Origin: CAVVAH01 sp963746175
GTDB lineage: Bacteria; Actinomycetota; Actinomycetes; JACCUZ01
Assembly (NCBI GenBank): GCA_963746175.1
Contig: CAVVAH010000004.1
Location: 62,001-126,000, forward strand
Length of the DNA: 64,000 nt
Direction of reading: 5' to 3'
Below the pieces are notes generated by a model that did no database searches, had not been told where the DNA came from, and was given only the letters and a program-made list of their open reading frames with translations. Shown here in pieces: positions 18,418 through 25,119 of the stretch (position 1 is the stretch's first letter; every line of letters starts with the position of its first letter). The translations under genes and the position numbers were made by a program.

Positions 18418-19359
18418 ATGAGGGCGCTGCTGGTGGTGAATCCCGCAGCCACCACCACCTCGGCCCGGACCCGCGAGGTGCTCGCCAGTGCGCTGGAGGC
18501 CGAGCTCAAGCTCGAGGTGGCGCACACCGAGGCCCGGGGTCACGCGACCGACCTGGCGGCGGAGGCGCACGCCGACGGTCTGGACCTGGTCGTCGTGCTC
18601 GGCGGCGACGGCACCGTCAACGAGGTCGTCAACGGGCTGCTCGCCGACGGTCCGCGCCCCGACGTCCCGGCGCTGGCGGTGGTGCCCGGCGGGGGCACCA
18701 ACGTCTTCCACCGCGCGCTCGGTCTGCCCCGCGACCCCGTCGAGGCCACCGGCGCGGTGCTGGACGCCCTGCGCGACGAGCGTCGGCGCAGCATCGGCCT
18801 CGGCATGGCCGGTGACCGCTGGTTCACCTTCAACGCCGGGATGGGCTGGGACGCCGAGGTGGTGGCCCGGGTCGACCGGCGACGGCGGGCCCGGTCGACC
18901 AGTCGCCACACGCGGCCCGGCGACTACGTGCGGGCCGCCTTCAGCCAGTTCTTCCTGCACACCGACCGGCGGCACCCGGCGCTCACCCTGCACGCGCACG
19001 GCGACGTGCTCGAGGGGCTGCACCTGGCGATCGTCGCCAACACCGCCCCGTGGACCTTCCTCGGCGACCGGCCGCTCCAGACGTCGCCCGAGGCGTCCTT
19101 CGACACCGGGCTCGACCTCTACGCGCTGACCCGGCTGCGGACCGTCGGCACGCTGGCCGAGGCACGCCGGCTGGTGACCGGCACGACGACGCCGAAGCGG
19201 CCGGGACCGCGCACCCTCGTGCACCGCGAGCACGACCTGCCCGGGCTCACCCTGCACGCGTCGCGACCGGTCGCGGCCCAGGTCGACGGCGAGGCGCTGG
19301 GCGAGCTGGAGTCGCTGGTGTTCCGGTCCGTCCCGAACGCCCTGAACGTGGTGGTCTGA
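18418..19359 (+). CDS. Diacylglycerol kinase family lipid kinase
   Basis: A 313-residue DAGK_cat protein. It begins RALLVVNPAATT, has the nucleotide-binding GGDGTVNEVVNGL (GGDGT at 62-66), then PGGGTNVFHRALGLP, and ends with the beta-sandwich VDGEALGELESLVFRSVPNAL. The family phosphorylates diacylglycerol, ceramide or related lipids at the membrane; the mycobacterial relatives are involved in phosphatidylinositol mannoside or lipid metabolism, so the substrate is uncertain. The ATG lies 6 bases after TACCCT, consistent with a leaderless transcript. Confidence 0.85.
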   Translation: MRALLVVNPAATTTSARTREVLASALEAELKLEVAHTEARGHATDLAAEAHADGLDLVVVLGGDGTVNEVVNGLLADGPRPDVPALAVVPGGGTNVFHRALGLPRDPVEATGAVLDALRDERRRSIGLGMAGDRWFTFNAGMGWDAEVVARVDRRRRARSTSRHTRPGDYVRAAFSQFFLHTDRRHPALTLHAHGDVLEGLHLAIVANTAPWTFLGDRPLQTSPEASFDTGLDLYALTRLRTVGTLAEARRLVTGTTTPKRPGPRTLVHREHDLPGLTLHASRPVAAQVDGEALGELESLVFRSVPNALNVVV

Positions 19360-19666
19360 CCCGACCCGGCGGCGTCGGACGCAGATCGGCGCAGGTCAGC
19401 GGGGTGGGACGGCGGTCACACTCTTGTGACGAAGCCGACAGGCGTTCGACCCAAAAAGGTGCAGGAGGACCTTGCCCCGGCCTCCGACGTTTGCCAGGGT
19501 TGAGATCAGGTGTTTCACCGTCATCTCCCCCGGGGAGAGACGCGCGGACGATCCCACGGGCGGAGACAGGACCGGAAAGGTCCTTGACGCGTGTGGGATC
19601 GCTCGTGAACAGTTTCACAAGCATCGGTTCCCCCCACCCGACGCCGACGACAGAGGAGTGACGCGC
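19360..19666 (+). promoter_or_regulatory. Dyad-rich upstream region of whiB1
   Basis: This 307-base gap has no convincing gene but holds several dyads. GTCACA-CTCT-TGTGAC lies at 19415-19430. TCTCCCC-C-GGGGAGA lies at 19524-19538. A 9-bp outer stem CGATCCCAC/GTGGGATCG (19549-19557 with 19593-19601) encloses an inner GGACC-GGAAA-GGTCC hairpin (19569-19583). GTGAA-CAGT-TTCAC lies at 19605-19618. TTGACG at 19584-19589 with AACAGT 18 bases on could be the promoter, placing the last dyad over the -10 as an operator. A GAGGAG Shine-Dalgarno sequence sits just before the ATG. The layout suggests heavy transcriptional control of whiB1. Confidence 0.55.
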
Positions 19667-19918
19667 ATGGACTGGCGCCACCGGGCAGCCTGCCGGGACG
19701 AAGACCCTGAGCTCTTCTTCCCGATCGGCAACACCGGACCGGCCCTCCTGCAGATCGAGGAGGCGCGGGCCGTCTGCCGACGCTGCGAGGTCGTGGACGA
19801 GTGCCTGCAGTGGGCCCTGGAGTCCGGTCAGGACGCCGGGGTCTGGGGTGCCATGAGCGAGGACGAGCGCCGCGCCCTCAAGCGCCGCACCGCCCGCAAC
19901 CGGGCCCGCACCGCCTAG
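19667..19918 (+). CDS. whiB1: WhiB1/WblE-type iron-sulfur transcription factor
   Basis: An 83-residue WhiB protein. Four cysteines, Cys9, Cys37, Cys40 and Cys46, form the CxxC-containing 4Fe-4S cluster site; the GVWGAMSEDERR turn and the basic RRTARNRARTA tail are the sigma/DNA-interacting end. MDWRH at the start and PELFFPIGNTGPALLQIEEA are the signature of the WhiB1 (WblE in Streptomyces) subgroup, an essential, nitric-oxide-sensitive regulator that binds region 4 of the primary sigma factor. The ATG at 19667 follows GAGGAG; upstream in-frame starts are not supported. Confidence 0.95.
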   Translation: MDWRHRAACRDEDPELFFPIGNTGPALLQIEEARAVCRRCEVVDECLQWALESGQDAGVWGAMSEDERRALKRRTARNRARTA

Positions 19919-19932
19919 CGGATCGACGACCC

Positions 19933-19970
19933 CGACGGGGCCCTGCCGAGCACTCGGCGGGGCCCCGTCG
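19933..19970 (+). terminator. Strong terminator hairpin after whiB1
   Basis: CGACGGGGCCC (19933-19943) is the exact reverse complement of GGGCCCCGTCG (19960-19970), and the loop contains a further CCGAG/CTCGG stem. It starts 15 bases after the whiB1 stop. There is no T tract. Confidence 0.75.
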
Positions 19971-20002
19971 CACGTCCGGACCGGCCGCGCTGACCCGCTA
20001 GA

Positions 20003-20075
20003 GATCGTTTGCGACCTGGATCCCCGACACGCCGAGCGCTGCCCGGCGTGTCGGTGATCCAGGTCGCAAACGATC
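20003..20075. repeat. Long near-perfect inverted repeat in a convergent gap
   Basis: GATCGTTTGCGACCTGGATC (20003-20022) is repeated in exact reverse complement at 20056-20075. The next 12 bases of each arm also pair with one mismatch (20023-20034 with 20044-20055), leaving a 9-base loop. The 32-bp arms lie between whiB1 (plus) and the pdtaS-like gene (minus), just after a separate whiB1 terminator. It could be a bidirectional terminator for the kinase gene, or a copy of a small palindromic repeat family; similar objects lie at 50208-50260 and 57298-57345. Confidence 0.85.
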
Positions 20076-20146
20076 ACCCAAGGGTCACGGGCGGACGGCG
20101 AGTCACCCGGCAACCCCTCCCAGGCCGTTCTTGATCTTGATCTCGA

Positions 20147-21646
20147 TCAGCCGGGGAGCGGCAGCTCGAGCGTGACGCGGGTGCCGGGGTCGGTGGCGCC
20201 GAGGCGGAGCGTCCCGCCCAGCTCGCCCTCGACGAGGGTCCGGACGATCTGCAGGCCGAGGCCGCCCGCCGCCGGGTCGAAGCCGGCCGGCAGCCCGGCG
20301 CCGTCGTCGGCCACGTCGACGGCCAGCACCGTCCCGCCACCGGTGAGCGCCGCCCGCCGGCGTACGGCGACGAGAACCGTGCCACCCCGGTCGCGCAGCC
20401 CGTGCTCGACGGCGTTCTGCACCAGCTCGACGAGCACCAGCGCCAGCGGCGTGGCGACCTCCGGGGGGAGCAGGCCGAAGGATCCCTCGCGCCGGACCTC
20501 GACCGGCCCGGCCGCCGAGACCTCGCCGGTGAGGGCGACGACCCGGTCGGCGACCTCGTCGAAGTCGACGATGTCGGACCGCTGCTGGGACAGCGTCTCG
20601 TGCACGACGGCGATCGATCCGATCCGCCGCTCCGCCTCCCGCAGTGCCTCGCGCGCGCCGGTCTCCCCCGCCGGCAGCCGGCGGGACTGCAGCCGCAGCA
20701 GGGCCGCCACGGTCTGCAGGTTGTTCTTCACCCGGTGGTGGATCTCGCGGATGGTGGCGTCCTTGCCGACGAGCTCGCGCTCGCGCCGTCGCACCTCGGT
20801 GACGTCCCGGCACAGGACCAGGGCGGCGGTGCGCACGCCGTCCGGGGTGAGCGGGACGACCCGGAGCCGCACCGTCGTGCCGCCTGCCTCGACCTCGGCC
20901 TCGCGGTGCGCCCAGCCGCTGACCACCATGGACAACGCCTCGTCGACCGGAGCGGTCCGCTGCGACAGGGCGGCCGTGACGTCGCCGAGGTGGGTGCCCA
21001 CGAGGTCGGTGGCGAGGCCGAGCCGCCGGTACGCCGACACGGCGTTCGGGCTGGCGAACGTCACGATGCCACGCTCGTCGAGGCGGAGCAGGCCGTCGCC
21101 GACGCGGGGCGCCAGCAGCACCTGGTGGTCGAGACCGGGGACCGGGAAGCGGCCCTGCGAGATCATCACCGCCAGGTCGTCCGCGGTGCGCAGGTACGTC
21201 AGCTCGAGCCGGCTCGGCGTCCGGGCCGCCGCGAGGTTGGTGTGCCGGCTGACGACCGCGACCACCCGGCTGCCCCGGACGACGGGGATCGTCTCCTCCC
21301 GCACCGGGACGTCGCCGGGCCAGTCCGGGTCGCGCTCGCGGCAGATGCGCTGCTCGTCGTACGCCCGGTCCAGCTGGGGACGACGACCGCGCGGGACCTC
21401 GGTGCCGACCAGGTCGTCGTGGTGGGCGGTCGGGCCCGTCGAGGGCCGGACATGCGCGGCCGCGACGAAGCCGGCGGACCGCTGCGGGTCGGCCGCACCG
21501 CTGCCCCGGAGAGGGAGCCAGAGGACGAGGTCCGCGAACGACAGGTCGGACACGAGCTGCCAGTCGGCCAGCAGCAGGTGCAGCCAGTCGAGGTCCTCGG
21601 ACCCGAGGTCGGTGCGGGTGCGCACGAGGTCCGGGAGCGAGGGCAC
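20147..21646 (-). CDS. pdtaS: PdtaS-like sensor histidine kinase (GAF-PAS-HisKA_2)
   Basis: A 499-residue cytoplasmic kinase with no membrane helix. The N-terminal GAF-like region (SDLSFADLVLWLPL) and a PAS region (RLDERGIVTFASPNAVSAYRRLG) precede the HisKA_2 box EIHHRVKNNLQTVAALLRLQ (phosphoacceptor His303 with this start) and a HATPase domain with NAVEHGL and DDGAGLPAGFD. Length and order match PdtaS, whose partner is the ANTAR-type antiterminator PdtaR; no pdtaR lies here. The GTG at 21646 is 7 bases after TACGCT, a leaderless start. It diverges from bioA. Confidence 0.85.
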   Translation of the reverse strand: MPSLPDLVRTRTDLGSEDLDWLHLLLADWQLVSDLSFADLVLWLPLRGSGAADPQRSAGFVAAAHVRPSTGPTAHHDDLVGTEVPRGRRPQLDRAYDEQRICRERDPDWPGDVPVREETIPVVRGSRVVAVVSRHTNLAAARTPSRLELTYLRTADDLAVMISQGRFPVPGLDHQVLLAPRVGDGLLRLDERGIVTFASPNAVSAYRRLGLATDLVGTHLGDVTAALSQRTAPVDEALSMVVSGWAHREAEVEAGGTTVRLRVVPLTPDGVRTAALVLCRDVTEVRRRERELVGKDATIREIHHRVKNNLQTVAALLRLQSRRLPAGETGAREALREAERRIGSIAVVHETLSQQRSDIVDFDEVADRVVALTGEVSAAGPVEVRREGSFGLLPPEVATPLALVLVELVQNAVEHGLRDRGGTVLVAVRRRAALTGGGTVLAVDVADDGAGLPAGFDPAAGGLGLQIVRTLVEGELGGTLRLGATDPGTRVTLELPLPG

Positions 21647-21653
21647 GCCGACG

Positions 21654-21681
21654 AGCGTACGAGCCCCTGCCTCCGTAGAGT
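21654..21681. promoter_or_regulatory. Divergent leaderless promoters of pdtaS and bioA
   Basis: TACGCT on the minus strand (21654-21659) lies 7 bases before the kinase GTG, and TAGAGT on the plus strand (21676-21681) lies 8 bases before the bioA GTG at 21690. Only 43 bases separate the two start codons. No BirA-like or BioQ-like operator palindrome is evident. Confidence 0.55.
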
Positions 21682-21689
21682 CGTCCGCC

Positions 21690-23024
21690 GTGACGTCCCC
21701 CAGCGCCCCGACGAGCCGCACCGCCGGCCTGGTGGCCCGCGACCTGCAGACCCTGTGGCACCCGTTCACCCAGCACAGCAGCTGGCCCGGCGACGAGCCG
21801 ATCGTCGTCGACCGCGCCGAGGGCATGCACTTCTGGGACACCGACGGCAACCGCTACCTCGACGGCGTGGCCTCGCTGTGGGTCACGGTGCACGGTCACG
21901 GCGTCCCGGAGATCGACGCCGCGGTGCGGGCCCAGCTGGACCGGCTGGACCACACGACGTTCCTGGGGCTGACCCACGAGCCGGGCATCGAGCTCGCCGA
22001 ACGGCTGCTCGCCACCGCACCGGCCGGCCTGACCCGCGTCTTCTACGCCGGCGACGGGTCGTCCGCGGTCGAGGCGGCCATCAAGATGGCGTTCCAGGCG
22101 CAGGCCCAGCGCGGCCGGACCCGGCCGACCTACCTGCACGTCGCCGAGGGCTACCACGGCGACACGCTCGGAGCAGTGAGCGTCGGCGGCATCGACCTCT
22201 TCCACGCGACGTACCGGCCGATCCTGCTCGACACCCGGACCGTCTCCTCCCCCGGCGTGCTCGCGCCCGGCCAGGTGCGGGCCGACCGCGCCGCCGAGGT
22301 GCTGGCCGAGATGCGCACCGCGCTCGTCGAGGCCGACGGCGACGTGTGCGCGGTGGTCGTCGAGCCGCTGGTGCAGGCCGCCGGCGGGATGCTCACCCAC
22401 GACGTGTCGTTCGTCCGCGGCGTCCGCGACCTGTGCGACGAGTTCGCCGCGCTGATGGTGGTCGACGAGGTCGCCACCGGCATCGGGCGCACCGGCCGGA
22501 TGTGGGCGGTCGAGCACGCCGGCGTGACGCCGGACCTCATGACGTGCGGCAAGGGCCTGACCGGGGGCTACCTCCCGCTGTCGGCGGTGCTGGCCCGCGA
22601 GGAGGTCTACGACGCGTTCCTCGGCGCACCGTCGGAGGCCCGGACCTTCTTCCACGGCCACTCCTACACGGCCAACCCGCTGTGCTGCGCCGCCGCGATC
22701 GCGAACCTCGACCTGATGGCCGAGCGCGGCACCGTCGACAGCGCGGCGCGCGTCGGCGAGCGGATCGGCGAGCTGACCAAGGACCTCGAGGCCTACGACG
22801 GCGTGCGCGAGGTACGACGGGTCGGGACCATGACGGGCATCGAGGTCGCGCCGGTCGGCGAGCGCACCGGGTTCGCCGTCTGCCAGGCGGCGCGGCGGCG
22901 GGGTGTCTGGGTGCGCCCGCTCGGCGACGTCGTCGTGCTGATGCCGCCGCTGGCGATCGGCGACAGCGATCTCGAGACCCTGGTGGGCGTGGTCGACGAC
23001 AGCATCCGCGAGGTCGTGCGGTGA
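21690..23024 (+). CDS. bioA: Adenosylmethionine-8-amino-7-oxononanoate aminotransferase
   Basis: A 444-residue class III aminotransferase. LWHPFTQHSSWPGDEP near the start is diagnostic of BioA; a PLP-lysine lies at residue 288 in TCGKGLTGGYLPLSAVL, with VVDEVATGIGRTGRMWAVEHAG before it. BioA uses SAM as amino donor to convert KAPA to DAPA, the third-from-last step of biotin synthesis. The GTG at 21690 is preceded by TAGAGT. The stop overlaps the start of the next gene (GTGA), which in turn overlaps bioF. Neither bioD nor bioB is in this window. Confidence 0.93.
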   Translation: MTSPSAPTSRTAGLVARDLQTLWHPFTQHSSWPGDEPIVVDRAEGMHFWDTDGNRYLDGVASLWVTVHGHGVPEIDAAVRAQLDRLDHTTFLGLTHEPGIELAERLLATAPAGLTRVFYAGDGSSAVEAAIKMAFQAQAQRGRTRPTYLHVAEGYHGDTLGAVSVGGIDLFHATYRPILLDTRTVSSPGVLAPGQVRADRAAEVLAEMRTALVEADGDVCAVVVEPLVQAAGGMLTHDVSFVRGVRDLCDEFAALMVVDEVATGIGRTGRMWAVEHAGVTPDLMTCGKGLTGGYLPLSAVLAREEVYDAFLGAPSEARTFFHGHSYTANPLCCAAAIANLDLMAERGTVDSAARVGERIGELTKDLEAYDGVREVRRVGTMTGIEVAPVGERTGFAVCQAARRRGVWVRPLGDVVVLMPPLAIGDSDLETLVGVVDDSIREVVR

Positions 23025-23803
23025 GCGGTATCGACCCGAAGCTGTCCGCGCTGGTCGACGACCTGCGCTCGCCCGACCCGCTGGTGCGGGACACCGGCGC
23101 GTACGCGTCGCTGGCCGCGCTGCAGCGCGACGGAGCGCTCGACGAGCACCTGGTCGCGCTGGGTGACCGCGCCCTCGAGCTCCTCGTCGACGCGGAGGTG
23201 CAGGCGCGCAGCTTCGGCGCGCTGCTGCTGGCCCTCGTGGCCGACCGCGACAACGTCACGGGCCGGGCGACCGACGACGCCGTCCGGCGGTGGGTCGACG
23301 GACTCACGCGCTGGTACGCCGACGAGCCCGACACCCGGGGCCACGACCCGCGGCTCGGCTGGCTGCACGCCGTCGCGCACGGCGGGGACGCCGTCGGCGA
23401 GCTGGCCGGGTCGCCGCGGCTCGGGCACGACGACCTCGTCGGGCTGCTCGGCCTGCTGGTCCGCCGGGCCACGGCGCCGACCCCGACGTCCTGGCTGCAG
23501 AACGAGGACGACCGGGTGGCGGTCGCCGTCATGGCGGTCCTGCGCCGCGACCTGCTCACCGCCGACGACGTGCAGGTGGCCGTCGACGCGCTGGCACGCG
23601 CGTGGCGTGACTCCGAGGGACCCGTGTCGGCGGAGGCGGACAACGCGGTGCGGCTGGCGCGCACCCTGCACCTCCAGCTGGTGCTCGGTGTCCGGGCGGC
23701 ACCGGACAGCGACGTCGTCCACCCAGCCGTGCGGCTGGCGGCCCTGCGTGCTCTCGGCACGGCGCTCGCCGAGGTGCACTGGTTCTACGGGACGCCCACG
23801 TGA
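23021..23803 (+). CDS. DUF2785-like helical protein between bioA and bioF
   Basis: A 260-residue all-helical protein beginning VSGIDPKLSALVDDLRS. The segment DPRLGWLHAVAHGGDAVGELAG with its HAVAHG motif resembles DUF2785 proteins, whose function is unknown. The GTG overlaps the bioA stop, and its own TGA overlaps the bioF GTG, so all three genes are translated as one unit. No catalytic motif or signal peptide is seen. Its position suggests a role linked to biotin synthesis or merely a shared promoter. Confidence 0.7.
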   Translation: MSGIDPKLSALVDDLRSPDPLVRDTGAYASLAALQRDGALDEHLVALGDRALELLVDAEVQARSFGALLLALVADRDNVTGRATDDAVRRWVDGLTRWYADEPDTRGHDPRLGWLHAVAHGGDAVGELAGSPRLGHDDLVGLLGLLVRRATAPTPTSWLQNEDDRVAVAVMAVLRRDLLTADDVQVAVDALARAWRDSEGPVSAEADNAVRLARTLHLQLVLGVRAAPDSDVVHPAVRLAALRALGTALAEVHWFYGTPT

Positions 23804-24960
23804 CCGACCCGCTGGAGCCGCTGCGCCGGGCGGCGACGGCCCGGCAGGAGGCCGGGATGCGACGCGTCCTGCGGCCGCGCGGCGCCGACGACGACCGGCT
23901 GGACCTGGCGTCGAACGACTACCTCGGGCTGGCCCGCGACCCGCGGGTGGCGGGCGCGGCAGCGGCCGCCGCTGCGGCCTGGGGTGCGGGGTCGACCGGG
24001 TCGCGGCTGGTCACCGGCTCGACGGACCTGCACGCCGAGCTCGAGGCGGCGCTGGCGTCCTTCGTCGGGGTGCCGGCCGGGCTGGTGTTCTCCTCCGGCT
24101 ACCTCGCGAACCTCGGAGCGGTGACCGCCCTGGCCGGTGCCGGCACCCTCGTGGTCTCCGACGCGCTGGTGCACGCCTCCCTCGTGGACGCATGCCGGCT
24201 CGCGGCCGGCCGGGTCGCGGTCGCTCCGCACCGCGACGTCGACGCCGTCGACAGGCTGCTCGGCGAGCGCACCGAGGAGCGGGCGGTCGTCGTGACCGAC
24301 GCCGTGTTCTCGGTCGACGGCGACCTCGCGCCGCTCGCCGAGCTGCACGCCGTCGCCCGGCGCCACGGTGCACTGCTCGTCGTGGACGAGGCGCACGGCC
24401 TCGGCGTCGTGGGCCCGGACGGGCGGGGGGCTGCTGCTGCGGCGGGCCTCGCCGGCGAGCCCGACGTCGTCCTCACCCTCACGCTGAGCAAGTCGCTCGG
24501 CTCGCAGGGCGGCGCGGTCCTCGGCGACGCCGTCGTCGTGGAGCACCTCGTCAACACGGCCCGGGCGTTCATCTTCGACACCGGGCTGGCTCCGGCCGCG
24601 GCCGGCGGCGCGCTGGCCGCGCTCGGGGTGCTCCGCGACGAGCCGGGGCTGGCGACCGCCGTACGGCAGCGGGCCGTGGAGCTTGCTGCGGCACTGGCCA
24701 GGACCGGCCTGCCCGTGACCACGCCGCAGGGGGCGGTGGTGTCTGTCCTCGTCGGCGACCCGGGGCGGGCGTTCGAGGCTGCCGGTCTGCTGCGCGACGC
24801 CGGGCTGCGGGTCGGCTGCTTCCGGCCGCCGTCGGTGCCGGACGGGGTGTCCCGGCTGCGCTTCACCGCGCGCGCCGACCTCACCGACGCCGACGTCGCC
24901 CGCGCCGCCGACGTGACCCGCACGGTCCTCGCCTCGCTGGGCGCGACAGCTCCGGCCTGA
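23800..24960 (+). CDS. bioF: 8-amino-7-oxononanoate synthase
   Basis: A 386-residue alpha-oxoamine synthase. The N-terminal LDLASNDYLGLARDPRV is typical; GAGSTGSRLVTGS, DALVHASLVDACRL and VVDEAHGLGVVGPDGRG form the PLP pocket, and Lys231 in LTLSKSLGSQGG binds PLP. BioF condenses pimeloyl thioester with alanine to give KAPA, the substrate of BioA encoded two genes upstream. It starts at a GTG overlapping the preceding TGA. The order bioA-DUF2785-bioF places consecutive steps in one transcript. Confidence 0.9.
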   Translation: MTDPLEPLRRAATARQEAGMRRVLRPRGADDDRLDLASNDYLGLARDPRVAGAAAAAAAAWGAGSTGSRLVTGSTDLHAELEAALASFVGVPAGLVFSSGYLANLGAVTALAGAGTLVVSDALVHASLVDACRLAAGRVAVAPHRDVDAVDRLLGERTEERAVVVTDAVFSVDGDLAPLAELHAVARRHGALLVVDEAHGLGVVGPDGRGAAAAAGLAGEPDVVLTLTLSKSLGSQGGAVLGDAVVVEHLVNTARAFIFDTGLAPAAAGGALAALGVLRDEPGLATAVRQRAVELAAALARTGLPVTTPQGAVVSVLVGDPGRAFEAAGLLRDAGLRVGCFRPPSVPDGVSRLRFTARADLTDADVARAADVTRTVLASLGATAPA

Positions 24961-25041
24961 CGGCTGCGTCCCCGTCCTCGTGCCGTGCAGGCCGCGTCCG
25001 GTCGCGCCTCGGCAAGGGTCAGGTCAACAGCGCCTGGAGAG

Positions 25042-25078
25042 AGGTGCGGGCTGCCCGCCGTGCTGAACGTCCGCACCT
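25042..25078. terminator. Hairpin in the bioF/gdh convergent gap
   Basis: AGGTGCGG (25042-25049) pairs with CCGCACCT (25071-25078) around a 21-base loop. It is the only clear dyad in the 159-base gap between the convergent bioF and glutamate dehydrogenase genes. Confidence 0.4.
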
Positions 25079-25119
25079 GCCCGCCGCCGCAACCCGACCG
25101 CTTCTGCGAAACCCGGCAG

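Noticed and set aside
19415..19430. CRP site upstream of whiB1
   Set aside because: The half sites point the wrong way (TCACA-N4-TGTGA rather than TGTGA-N6-TCACA), so it is reported only as a dyad.
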